From Prionace glauca (Eukaryota; Chordata; Chondrichthyes; Carcharhiniformes; Carcharhinidae), in NCBI GenBank assembly GCA_037974335.1, contig CM075761.1, positions 12,327,543-12,391,542 on the forward strand: DNA of 64,000 bases, written 5' to 3'. How positions within the stretch are numbered: position 1 is the first letter of the stretch; every line of letters begins with the position of its first letter. Shown here piece by piece: positions 56,301 through 64,000 of the stretch. The notes beneath the pieces are model-generated. The model ran no database searches. It had not been told where the DNA came from and saw only the letters and a list, made by a program, of their open reading frames with translations. Made by a program: the position numbers and the translations under genes.

Positions 56301-56404
56301 TAGCTATTTTTGATTTTACTTCTCTATAGGGTGTGTCTAGTTTCCATTCCCTCACTCCCAGATTCGACTCCTCCACACACACCCGCTTCACTTTAGATTC
56401 ATAA
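50325..56404 (+). CDS. Immunoglobulin-superfamily receptor gene 2 (V-C1-TM-tail), complete model
   Basis: Eight exons form one frame of 1020 coding bases including the stop (339 residues): 50325-50379 leader, 50617-50943 V, 51035-51367 C1, 54413-54514 TM, 54614-54644, 54846-54892, 55960-56009 and 56330-56404 tail. All borders are GT-AG, and junction phases are 1,1,1,1,2,1,0. The product is a type I membrane receptor with a leader of 18 hydrophobic residues, a V domain, a C1-type domain, a TM without charged residues and a basic, Ser/Thr-rich tail of about 70 residues with no tyrosine, so no ITIM or ITAM. It parallels gene 1 at 29613-31297 in architecture. CR1 and SINE copies occupy the large introns. 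Cartilaginous-fish receptors of the V-C1 type are known, but the exact family and ligand cannot be told from sequence alone. The last two exons are the least certain part. Confidence 0.82.
50617..50943 (+). CDS. V-set exon of gene 2
   Basis: 109 codons: VELFCHFSY (first Cys), YAWFKQHVG (Trp), an extra Cys pair in TPCPGNDCKF, LILEIRNVQVNDSSTYYC (D-x-x-x-Y-Y-C) and AATLLVG as the last strand. Unlike gene 1 it has no FGxG, so the J-like motif is absent. Potential N-glycosylation sites occur at NTT and NDS. Confidence 0.88.
51035..51367 (+). CDS. C1-like domain exon of gene 2
   Basis: 111 codons: VPLVCLVSEV (first Cys), IAIFWNISG (Trp), QGWTDPG, GTYSIRSHIMVSSETW and GVCTCIVQLG (second Cys). The pattern is that of constant domains in antigen-receptor chains. 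It aligns by eye with the gene 1 exon at 30570-30872. Confidence 0.88.
51400..51870 (+). mobile_element. CR1-E LINE fragment in intron 3 of gene 2
   Basis: 'gtagatttcacaaaagtgatggagttg' (FADD side), 'gaaatggcagatggattttaatctggataaatgtgaggt' (MDFNLDKCEV) and VAKQVDKVVKKAYVMFAFIAWCIESKNGQV follow the CR1-E order. It is cut near 51870 and carries stops. Confidence 0.75.
51871..52683. other. Intron 3 of gene 2, mostly unrecognised
   Basis: 'atgggctgaatggcctcttttggcgctgtaag' at 52065-52096 looks like the tail of a LINE 3' end, perhaps that of the CR1-E fragment. The remainder is not recognised. Confidence 0.4.
52684..53022 (-). mobile_element. tRNA-derived SINE in intron 3 of gene 2
   Basis: Near full length: the tail complement starts with TAGAATTCTACAGTGCAGAA, and the head complement ends in CATTGCACTGCCATGCCGCC. 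A few bases are missing near the GGGCC motif. Confidence 0.9.
53023..53797. other. Intron 3 of gene 2, no recognised feature
   Basis: Single-copy AT-rich sequence; no Ig-type exon is visible on either strand. Confidence 0.4.
53798..53960 (-). mobile_element. CR1-A 3' tail fragment in intron 3 of gene 2
   Basis: 'acatagaacatagaacattacagtgaagtacaggcccttcgg' is the complement of the A tail; about 160 bases remain. Confidence 0.8.
53961..54412. other. End of intron 3 of gene 2
   Basis: AT-rich sequence leading to the TM exon acceptor. Nothing else is recognised. Confidence 0.35.
54413..54514 (+). CDS. Transmembrane exon of gene 2
   Basis: 34 codons: a short extracellular piece (GWCSVKE), about 21 hydrophobic residues from HIVIIVLV to LFIWV, and CKTDKS as the membrane-exit segment. 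Bounded by CTCTCTTCAG and GTGAGAGT. Confidence 0.85.
54614..54892 (+). CDS. Cytoplasmic exons 5 and 6 of gene 2
   Basis: Exon 54614-54644 encodes GKHGKEIHNE and exon 54846-54892 encodes FRLTERTSRQKNWKT, joined through a split codon (phase 2). Both are short, basic, and bounded by good acceptors (CTTTCAG, TTATTCAG) and donors (GTGAGT, GTAAGT). Confidence 0.7.
55185..55520 (+). mobile_element. tRNA-derived SINE in the tail intron of gene 2
   Basis: The A-box region GATGGCACAGTGGGTTAGCA and a decayed B box (GGGTTTAATTCC) are followed by the body and a tail with GGGCCGAATGGCGCCCTTCT. It lies 60 bases from a second SINE in opposite orientation. Confidence 0.85.
55583..55895 (-). mobile_element. 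tRNA-derived SINE, opposite orientation to its neighbour
   Basis: The tail complement begins near 'catataatcccaatagtacagagg'; the head complement ends with CTAACCACTGTGCCACCCTA at 55895. The B-box complement GGAATCGAACC is present. Confidence 0.85.
55960..56404 (+). CDS. Cytoplasmic exons 7 and 8 of gene 2
   Basis: Exon 55960-56009 encodes GDRGQRQTLGRQNDTSR and ends exactly between codons at CGG|GTAAGT. Exon 56330-56404 encodes GVSSFHSLTPRFDSSTHTRF... and ends in TAA at 56402. The acceptor TTACTTCTCTATAG is good, but no family support exists for this tail, and other 3' ends are possible. Confidence 0.55.
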
Positions 56405-56499
56405 CCACTTGCATTGGAATGAAGATAAGACCAAACTTATGGCAGCTTTATCAACAATTGAACATTTTTTTGTTTAATTCGATAAAAGTGAGATGGTTA

Positions 56500-56810
56500 C
56501 ACAGAGAGGGCGAGTTCAAGCGAGAGAAACAGAGCGAGTGGCTGAGAGAGAGATAGATAGAGAGAGAGATAGATAGAGAGAGAGACAGAGGGAGAGGCAG
56601 AGAGACAGAGAGAGACAAAGAGAGAAAGAGACATAGAGAAAGACAGAGACAGAGAGAGAGGGAGGCAGAGAGAGGGAGAGAGACAGACAGAGAGAGACAG
56701 AGACAGAGAGAGAGGGCGACAAAGACAGAGAGAGAGAGTGAGAGAGAGATAGATAGAGTGAGAGAAATAGAGAGAGAAAGACAGAGGGAGAGAAGATGGA
56801 TAATGTTTGC
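56500..56810. repeat. Purine-rich GAGA/ACAGAGA tract
   Basis: About 300 bases of GAGAGA, CAGAGA and GATAGATA units, like the tract at 5265-6428. Open frames read from the opposite strand (Ser/Leu-rich) reflect composition only. Confidence 0.85.
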
Positions 56811-56844
56811 ATGTGTGCAGCTGTAGGTGAACATTATTTGTATC

Positions 56845-57065
56845 TATGATTTTTTGATTGATGTATTTTTGCCATATGTATTAGTATACAGATAAAAGTA
56901 TTTTTAATTACGCGCGTTTTGCAGAAAACATGTCATTCGCAGATAAGGAAAGGAGATTGCAGAAGGTATTGTTACAGTCATAGCTGGGGTGTGGATAAAT
57001 ATCACCTTCATGCGAGAAAGTCTGATGGCAGCAGGGAAAACGCTGTTCTTGATTCAGACGAAAGT
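56845..57065 (+). repeat. Unnamed dispersed shark repeat (copy 2)
   Basis: 'tgccatatgtattagtatacagataaaagta', 'gttacagtcatagctggggtgtgg' and 'agaaagtctgatggcagcagggaaaacgctgttcttgattc' match the order of blocks at 26845-27070. Confidence 0.6.
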
Positions 57066-57075
57066 GAGCGTGTGA

Positions 57076-57345
57076 GACTCTATGTGTTTATGTGTGTGTG
57101 TGTGTGTGAGTGAGTATGTGTGTGTGTTTGTGTGTATGTGAGTGTGTGTGTGAGTATGTGTGTGTGTTTATGTGTATGTGAGTGTGTGTGAGTATGTGTG
57201 TGTCTTTGTGTGTATGTGAGTATGTGTGTGTGTTTGTGTGTATGTGAGTGTGTGTGTGAGTATGTGTGTGTCTTTGTATGTATGTGAGTATGTGTGTGTG
57301 TTTATGTGTATGTGAGTGTGTGTGTGAGTGTGTGTGTGTGTGTGC
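57076..57345. repeat. GT-rich microsatellite
   Basis: An irregular array in which TGTGTGTG runs alternate with GAGTATG and TTTATG; a unit of about 50 bases recurs four to five times. Confidence 0.9.
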
Positions 57346-57699
57346 AGGTGTGTGAGAGAGAAAGAAGGGAGGAGAACATACTGTTTGTGCGTGAGACTTT
57401 TTAATACTCTATTCCCCTTTAAACAGAGGCCAACATTTTACTTGCCATTACCTGATGAAATTTCATGCTAAATGTGTGATTTATGCATGAAGCCAGAAGC
57501 CTCACAGCGCTGCAGGTTTCTGTCGCCTGTATCCGTTTAAATAATACTCAACTGCTGTACAAATTTACATTGCCCTAAGTTAAATGCATCTGTTTGTGGA
57601 GGCGTGAATCAATGTGGTGTGCATGAATCTGTATGTATGATTGAGATTGTGTGTGAGGGGAAATCTGTGTTTGACGATGTGGGCGTGTGAGAATGTGCG
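57346..57699. other. No recognised feature
   Basis: Single-copy sequence between two GT-rich blocks. Confidence 0.35.
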
Positions 57700-57802
57700 T
57701 ATGCTTTTGTGTGTGTGTATGCATTTAAGGGCATTTCAGAGTCTATTTGTGTACGCGAGTAGATTCGTGTGTGTCCCCGTGTATTTGTGTGTGTGTGTGT
57801 TT
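57700..57802. repeat. GT-rich block left of a SINE
   Basis: TTTTGTGTGTGTGTATG to TTTGTGTGTGTGTGTGTTTG. It probably formed one tract with 58150-58370 before the SINE inserted. Confidence 0.7.
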
Positions 57803-57803
57803 G

Positions 57804-58140
57804 TAGAATTATAGAGGAGTCTCTACAGTGCAGAAAAGAGGCCATTTGACCCATTGAATCTGCACCAACCACAATCTCACCCAAGCCTTATCCCCATATC
57901 CCAACATGTTTTGCCCACTAATCCCCCTAACCTACACATATCAGGACACTAACGGACAATTTTAACACGGCCAATCAACCTATCCCGCAAGGCTTTGGAC
58001 AGTGGGAGAAAACCGGAAGCACCCGGAGGAAACCCACTCAGGCACGAGGAGAATGTGCAAACTCCACACAGGTAGTGACCTAATCCGGGTCCCTGGAGCT
58101 ATGAAGCAGCAGTACTAACCACTGTACTACCGTGCCACCC
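57804..58140 (-). mobile_element. tRNA-derived SINE inserted in GT-rich DNA
   Basis: The tail complement 'tagaggagtctctacagtgcag' and head complement 'accactgtactaccgtgccacccta' delimit a nearly full copy with several substitutions. Part of the B-box region is deleted near 58082. Confidence 0.85.
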
Positions 58141-58149
58141 TATGCGTTT

Positions 58150-58259
58150 TGGAGGGGTGTGCGCGCGCGCGTGGTGTGTGTGTGTGTGTGTGTGTGTGTT
58201 TGTTTGTGTGTTTGTGTGTGTGTATGTGTGCGTGTGTGTATGTTTGTGTGCGTATGTGT

Positions 58260-58297
<38 letters not shown>

Positions 58298-58370
58298 ATG
58301 TGTGATTGTGTGTATGTGTGTGTATGTGTGTGTGTATGTGTGTATGTGTGTGTGTGTGTGCGCGCGCATG
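58150..58370. repeat. GT/GC alternating microsatellite
   Basis: GTGTGCGCGCGCGCGTGG is followed by about 200 bases of GT with occasional TTTG and ATG, ending in GTGCGCGCGCATG. Alternating purine-pyrimidine sequence with CG blocks at both ends is prone to Z-DNA. Confidence 0.92.
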
Positions 58371-58574
58371 ATATTCAGTCTTAATTGCGGGGCACTCCTG
58401 ACTCTCTCCCTACTGCCAACCCTCACATACATCAGCTCTGCAAGATCAAGTGTGTAAGTCACATGCGAGGCGAGGATGTCTGGCCTGAATGCCACGACCA
58501 GTATTAGCGTTACCATAGACTGTGAGGTGAGGGCTGAGGGTGGGGATAAATTAAAGTGAGTAGAGACAAGATGG

Positions 58575-58637
58575 ATTTTCAGGATCGCAATCTGTAACTA
58601 GTGGAATGTCACAAGGATCACTACTCGAGTGCATCCA
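58575..58637 (+). mobile_element. Small old CR1 fragment
   Basis: 'tgtaactagtggaatgtcacaaggatcactactcg' corresponds to the [10 protein letters not shown] codons. It is cut by the CR1-A copy that starts at 58641. Confidence 0.5.
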
Positions 58638-58640
58638 TTT

Positions 58641-59975
58641 AGAACATAGAACATAGGACATTACAGCGCAGAACAGGCCCTTCGGCCCACGATGTTGCGC
58701 CGACCAGGTTTAAAAAAAAACACTGACCCACTAATCTAAACCAATCCCTTTTTGTCCATAAACCTATTCACGGATCTCTTAAACGCCCCCAAATTAGGCG
58801 CATTTACAACCGCAGCTGGCAGGGCATTCCAATCCCTCACCACCCTCTGGGTAAAGATCCTACCCCTGACATCCGTCCTATAACTACCACCCCTTAATTT
58901 AAAGCCATGCCCCCTCGTGCTAGCTTTCTCCATCCGAGGAAAAAGGCTGTCACTATCCACCCTATCGAACCTTTAATGATTTTATATGTTTCAATAAGAT
59001 CCCCTCTTAGCCTCCTTTTTTCCAGCGAAAACAACCCCAAATCTCTCAGTCTCTCCTCATAGGATCTCCCCTCCATACCAGGCAACATCCTGGTAAACCT
59101 CCTCTGCACCCTCTCCAAAGCCTCCACGTCCTTCCTGTAATGTGGGGACCAGAACTGCACACAAAACTCCAAGTGCGGCCGCACCAGAGTTGTGTACAAT
59201 TGCAACATAACGCCTGCGACTCCTAAATTCAATCCCCCTACCAATAAACGCCAAGACACCGTATGCCTTCTTAACAACCTTATCGATTTGATTCCCAACT
59301 TTCAGAGATCTATGTACACATACACCTAGATCCCTCTGCTCCTCCACACTATTCAAAGTCCTCCCGTTAACCCTATACTCAACACATCTGTTATTCCTAC
59401 CGAAATGAATTACCTCACACTTCTCAGCATTAAACTCCATCCGTCACCTCGCGGCCCAGCTCTGCAACCTGTCTAAGTCACCGTGCAAACTATGACACCC
59501 TTCCTCACAATCTACCACACCTCCAACTTTGGTGTGATCAGCAAACTTACTAATCCACACAACTATACCCTCATCCAGATCATTAATAAAAATTACAAAC
59601 AGCAGTGGCCCCAAAACGGATCCCTGAGGCACACCACTCGTAACCGAATTCCATGATGAATATTTGCCATCAACCACCACTCTCTGTCTCCTATCTGCTA
59701 GCCAATTCCTGATCCAAGTACCCAGATTACCCCCAATCCCATACATCTGCATTTTCTGCAGAAGCCTACCATGGTGAACCTTATCAAACATCTTACTAAA
59801 ATCCATATACACCACATCAACTGCCTTACCCCTATCCACCTCTTTGTCACTTTCTCAAAGAACTCAATAAGGTTAGTAAGGCATGACCTACCCGCTACAA
59901 AACCATGCTGACTGTCTCTAATCAATTCATTACTCTCCAAATAACTATAAATCCTATCCCTATCCTATCCTATTT
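58641..59975 (-). mobile_element. CR1-A LINE copy, RT to 3' end, 1.3 kb
   Basis: The minus strand encodes [90 protein letters not shown] (the second catalytic D reads H), MEFNAEKCEVIHFGRNN and a C-terminal domain with LEFCVQFWSPHYRKDVEALERVQRRFTRMLPGMEGRSYEERLRDLGLF. The A tail is at 58641. Frames shift several times. Confidence 0.92.
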
Positions 59976-60194
59976 ACAAGATACATTCATGTGTTAGAGG
60001 AAATAAGTGAATAGAATATTGTCAAGCTTGTGGACTCCAAAATGAACGGGAATGCAAAACGTAACGATGACAAAAATAGTGTACAGAGGGAGAGACAGAG
60101 GTTAAGTGCCTAGCAGAAAAGCAGGAACGATATTCAGCGTATGACAATGCCAACTTGTACACTGTGATGGGAAGAATATAAGAGCTGAGTATTA

Positions 60195-61190
60195 TTTTAG
60201 TGAATAAAAACAACAGAACGCTGCAGCACTGAGGGGCTTCAGACCTCATGCACAGATCACAAAAGTAGCATGCACATTCATCAAGTAATCTCAAATAAAA
60301 CGTTGGCCTCTGTTTCAAAGGAAATGGAGTATAAAAACGTGGAAAATTGCTTAAACTCCGCAAGACTCTAGTTGGACCATAGCTGGAGCATTTAACACGT
60401 ATGATTCCCACATCAAAAAAACAAATACGTTGACACTGGATGCAGTGCAGAGAATGTTCACGTAGTTGCTTATTGGTATGGAAATATTTCTGTACGAGGA
60501 GAATTCGATCATAGAACCCTACAGTGCAGAAACAGACCCTTCGGCCCATCGAGTCTGCACCGAACACAATCCCACCCAGACCCTATCCCCATATCCCTAC
60601 ACATTTTACCTGCTAATCCCTCTAACCTACACATCCCAGGATACTAAGGGGCAATTTTTTAGCATAGCCAATGAACCTAATCCGCACATCTTTGGACTGT
60701 GGGAGGAAACCGGAGCACCCGGAGAAAACCCACGCAGACACGAGGAGAATGTGCAAACTCCACACAGGCAGTGACCCGAGCCGGGAATCGAACCCAGGAC
60801 CCTGGAGCTGTGAAGCAGCAGTGCTAACCACTGTGCTACCGTGCCGCCCCTATTGATTTGTTTGGTCTGTACTCAATGGAATTTAGGAAAGTGAGCAGAT
60901 TATTTATTGCAACGTCCAGGATACTCAGTGGGTGTAACAGTGCAGATGCTGAGATGTTGTCTCCATCTGGAAGCCTAGGACATAATTACAGCATAAGAAG
61001 TCGTCCATGTAAGGCAGAGTTGAAGGAGATATCTTCTCTCAGGCGTTTGCACATCTGTGTACTTCTTCAGCTCACGCAGAGCAGTAAAATTTGGATGGAA
61101 AACTATGCTGATAGAGAGGCAGAGAGATTGTTAGTCAATAGGGTCATCATAGGAATGGGATAAGGTTGGAAAGCAGACTTGAGGATTATC
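60195..61190 (+). mobile_element. Old LINE 3' copy split by a SINE
   Basis: Before the SINE, 'caagactctagttggaccatagctggagcattt' and 'gatgcagtgcagagaatgttcacg' match the VRPHLEYC and VQRRFTR codons of CR1-type elements. After it, 'ctgtactcaatggaatttagga' matches LYSLEFR, and 'ggtcatcataggaatgggataag' ends the homology. It is very decayed. Confidence 0.6.
60508..60849 (-). mobile_element. Full-length, young tRNA-derived SINE
   Basis: Tail complement ATAGAACCCTACAGTGCAGA, body, B-box complement GGGAATCGAACCC, and head complement CCACTGTGCTACCGTGCCGC. It is almost identical to 23667-24012 and to the complement of 15508-15850. Confidence 0.93.
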
Positions 61191-61964
61191 TTATCAGATT
61201 CCAACCAATGGATCAGATGGAAACTCTGCAACCCTTCTGCATCCAGTCGCAAATTGCGATGGATAATGAAACAACTCGCTGGAGGAGGAGACTCCACAAA
61301 TATCGAATAGTTCAATAAAGTGTGTTTGTGTGTGTGTGTGTGGGGGCGGGGGGGATCACATCCCTGGAAAAGGTAAGGCTGAAACATACTTATCAATCCT
61401 CATCCACAATTGTCGATTGGGTGAGAATTTTGGCCTCCTCACGTGTCCCCTTCATTGCAGATGTCATTCTCCAGCCAATTCCATTCACTATGCTTGATAA
61501 CAGTGAACTGAACTGGATAATGCAAAGGCCACAGGCCATGATGATGATGCGGATACGGCACTGAACTTGCTTTGAGATTGTTGCAACACTGCCCAAGCTA
61601 TTCTATTAAAGCTGCAACACTGGCATTTACCCACAAGGGTAATTGTCCAGGTGTGTCCTGTGTATATGAAACAGGGCAAATACAACCCAGCCGAATGCTA
61701 CAGCATCAGTTTACACTCGATCAAAAGTAAAGTGATTGAAGAGCTGTTAAATGCATTTATTCAACAATAACCTACTCATGGGTGCTCAGTTTGTATTACT
61801 GAAACTTCCCTCAACCCTCCACCTCATAAGAGGCTTGCTTCAAACATGGGCAAAGGAGCTCACGGACAATGCTTCGGTGACATGAGAATGACTTGTCTTG
61901 ACATGAAGGATTACGTGTCCGAATGTAGCATCAAGGAACCTGAGCAAAACTCGATGTTGCATGT
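61191..61964. other. No recognised feature
   Basis: Single-copy sequence with a short GT run at 61319-61342 followed by GGGGGCGGGGGGG. Confidence 0.4.
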
Positions 61965-62265
61965 TGGCACAGTGGTTAGCAGTGTTGCCTCGCATCGCTA
62001 GGAACCTGGGTCTAATTCCGGTTTAGAGAGACAGTCTGTGTTGAGTTTCCACGTTATCACAGTTTCTGTGTGGGTATCCTCAGGGTGATCCTGTTTCCTT
62101 CCACACTGTAAAGATGTGCAGTTTCGGTTGATTAGCAATGTTAAATTGCTGCTTACTGATAGGGGACTAGAAGGGCAAATGTGTCGGGTTGCTGGCGTTG
62201 TGTTTGGTGCAGACTTGATGGGCTGAATGGACTTTTTCTGATCTGCCGGGAATCTAAAATTCAAA
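61965..62265 (+). mobile_element. Diverged tRNA-derived SINE
   Basis: 'ggcacagtggttagcagtgttgcctcgcatcgctagg' is the head; the body carries many private changes, and the tail GGGCTGAATGGACTTTTTCTG ends near 62245. Confidence 0.75.
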
Positions 62266-62329
62266 CTGGTTTCAACGGGAATCTTGATTGAACCCTCTGC
62301 TGGTTGGAGTCAGATCTGGCACAAAGAAT

Positions 62330-63380
62330 GATGGATGTGGAGGTCTAAGTTCTGGAATCTTATCTGCAGAAGTTGCAATGGATTAGTGTCCTTGGCCCAA
62401 CCATCCGCAGCTATTTCATTGATGACCTTCCTTCTATCATGACGTGATAAGTGGTGATGTTCAGTGATAACTTCACAATATTCAGCACCGATCAGAGCCC
62501 CTCAACTGCATAAGAATTCAATGTTCATATGCAGTAAGACACGGACAATATCCACCTTGAGCTGACAAGTATCAAATAGAATTTGCACCAGAGAAGTGTC
62601 AGGCAGCGATGGTCATGAACATGGGTGGAGGCAAAGACCTCCCACAATCAACATTCTGTGGGGGGGGGGGGGGGGGCGAAAAAGTCCATTCAGCCCATCA
62701 AGTCTGCACCAAACACAATGCCAGCAACCCGACACATTTGCCCTTCTAGTCCCCTATCAGTAAGCAGCAATTTAACATTGCCAATCAACCGAAACTGCAC
62801 ATCTTTACAGTGTGTTAATCAATGTTACCAACATTGACTAACAAATGAACTGGCTGATCAGATGCATACTTTGACTACAACAGCCATTCAAAGCCAGGGG
62901 ACTTGCGGCGAGTAACTCACCTCTTCACTCCCCAAAGCCCGTCCACCATCGAAAAAGCAAAACTCGGAAGTCTGATGGGATACCCTCTACTTGCCTGGTT
63001 GCAGATCCAATAACACTCAAAAAAAAAAATATTCCACATCACCCAGTCCATTCTAACAATGGCAGCATTTACTCGATTCACAGCACGAAATCTCCAAGTA
63101 TCTTTCAGCAGAACCTTCCAAATTGCGAAGGACAAGGACAGCAGATTTCTGAGAACTGGCCCACATTGATTTTGCCCTCCAAGTCATTTGCTAGACGGAC
63201 TTGGTGATATACCATCGTTCCTTTCCTGATGCTGTACGATAACCTTGGAATCTTCCCCCCCCCCCCCCCCCAAAGCACTGTTGTAGTATTGACATTCCAG
63301 GGATGTGTAACGTTTGAAGAAATCAATTTCCCACCACCCTGCTCAAGTAAGAGTGATAAATGATCGCCGAGCATGAGAAG
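62330..63380 (+). mobile_element. Rex1-like LINE 3' copy, interrupted by a SINE fragment
   Basis: 'gtcagatctggcacaaagaatgatg', 'ccttggcccaaccatccgcagctatttcattgatgaccttccttc' (RT region before FADD), 'cggcgagtaactcacctcttcactccccaaagcc', 'cacatcacccagtccattctaac' and 'ctccaagtatctttcagcagaaccttccaa' follow the family order. The end lies near the GATAAATG at 63355. A run of 17 C occurs at 63256. Confidence 0.65.
62680..62818 (-). mobile_element. SINE fragment, near-identical inverted copy of 62103-62245
   Basis: The 130-base stretch differs from the complement of 62105-62240 at about two positions and shares changes not seen in the other SINEs of the window. It is bordered by a run of 17 G (62659-62675). 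It interrupts the Rex1-like LINE. Confidence 0.8.
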
Positions 63381-63544
63381 CTCGCATATCATCAACAATT
63401 CAAAAAAAAACATCAGTCATAATCTTTTGGAATGGCGAGCAAACGCAAAGAGCAAAATGGCTTACTTCTACTGAAATATTTGGTTTTATCAGCTTATGCT
63501 TACATATAGGGCATTGATGTAGATTGAAAGGTAGCTTTCAAAGG

Positions 63545-64000
63545 ATGCAAGGATGCAGAGGAGATTTACAAGGATGCAGAGGAGATTTACAAGGATGTTG
63601 CCTGGACTGGGAGGCATGCCTTATGAAGATAGGTTGAGGGAGCTGGGACTCTTTTCCCTGGAGAGGCGAAGGATGAGAGGCGACCTGATAGAAGTTTATA
63701 AAATGTTGAGAGGAATAGATAGGGTGGACTCTCAGAGGCTATTTCCCCGGGTTGAAATGGTCGCTACGAGAGGACACAGATTTAAGGTGCGGGGAGGGAA
63801 GTACAGAGGTGATGTTAGGGGTAAGTTTTTCACTCAGAGGGTGGTGAGTGATTGGAATCGGCTGCCGTCGTCGGTGGTGGAGGCGAATTCGCTGGGGTCT
63901 TTTAAAAGACTTCTGGATGAGTATATGGGGTTTAATGGGATTGGGGGTTATAGATAGGTCTATAGATTGGTGGGGTTGATGCGATCGGCGCAACTCGAGG
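63545..64000 (+). mobile_element. CR1-A2 LINE 3' end, cut by the window edge
   Basis: It encodes the terminal 130 residues of the CR1 ORF (RMLPGLGGMPYEDRLRELGLF to MGFNGIGGYR), differing from the 16243-18654 copy at only a few residues, and enters the A2 tail at the window end. A 21-base unit is duplicated in tandem at 63550-63591. Confidence 0.92.

Noticed and set aside
58127-58516. His/Thr-rich open frame over the GT tract
   Set aside because: It is a dinucleotide repeat read in frame.
1-64000. Retrovirus, LTR element or Polinton
   Set aside because: No paired direct LTRs, no protease, integrase, capsid or envelope-like frame was seen; every RT-bearing element here has CR1-type motifs.
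1-64000. CRISPR array
   Set aside because: The only evenly spaced repeats are microsatellites and LINE tails without unique spacers.

Overview
The window looks like elasmobranch (shark) nuclear DNA. This is inferred from content: dozens of CR1-clade LINE copies with short 3' tail repeats, tRNA-derived SINEs of the kind abundant in sharks and rays, a Rex1-like LINE family, and host exons resembling cartilaginous-fish immune and GPCR genes. No bacterial gene, rRNA gene, true tRNA gene or CRISPR array was seen. No LTR retrovirus or Polinton was recognised.

Three host loci are supported. (1) At 3927-4846 (+) lies the main exon of a GPR139-like seven-transmembrane receptor; its first exon was not found. 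(2) At 29613-31297 (-) are four exons of an immunoglobulin-superfamily receptor with a V domain carrying a J-like FGNG motif, a C1-like domain, a transmembrane exon and one cytoplasmic exon. Neither end of this gene was found. (3) At 50325-56404 (+) is a gene that can be modelled from ATG to stop: leader, V, C1, transmembrane and four short tail exons, 339 residues. The first four introns are phase 1 and all borders are GT-AG. The two immunoglobulin-type genes share architecture and C-domain motifs and lie 19 kb apart in opposite orientation, so they look like members of a local receptor family.

Most of the rest is transposable-element DNA. I sort the CR1 copies by 3' tail. A and A2 end in ...TTCTATG repeats; A2 includes a 2.4-kb copy at 16243-18654 with a long open frame. 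B ends in ...TTCTTATG. C ends in ...GGTTCTATGG. D ends in '...AAACCTCTATGACT'. E is a looser group. F is a composite in which a CR1 3' region is joined to a SINE-like body. Layout: 0-9 kb, old CR1, SINE, a Penelope-like element with inverted arms, the GPCR exon, and a purine-rich tract; 9-13 kb, nested CR1 copies and three consecutive A-type 3' ends; 14-29 kb, CR1, SINEs and single-copy stretches; 29.6-31.3 kb, receptor gene 1; 31.6-49 kb, dense CR1 including three composite copies; 50.3-56.4 kb, receptor gene 2 with CR1 and SINE insertions in its introns; 56.5-64 kb, purine and GT microsatellites, SINEs, CR1-A and CR1-A2.

The most unusual signal is a CR1-A copy at 12600-13055. Its first ~140 bases carry about 28 A-to-G changes on the sense strand against one to three other changes, then stop abruptly. 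Changed A's follow T or A almost without exception, while A's after G are mostly spared. This is the neighbour preference of ADAR enzymes, so the tract may be a genomic record of A-to-I RNA editing of a LINE transcript before reverse transcription. Other notable points are the composite LINE-SINE units, the Penelope-like element with a 12-bp target-site duplication, and an insertion made only of LINE tail repeat. All of this was read by eye; no alignment or database search was run.
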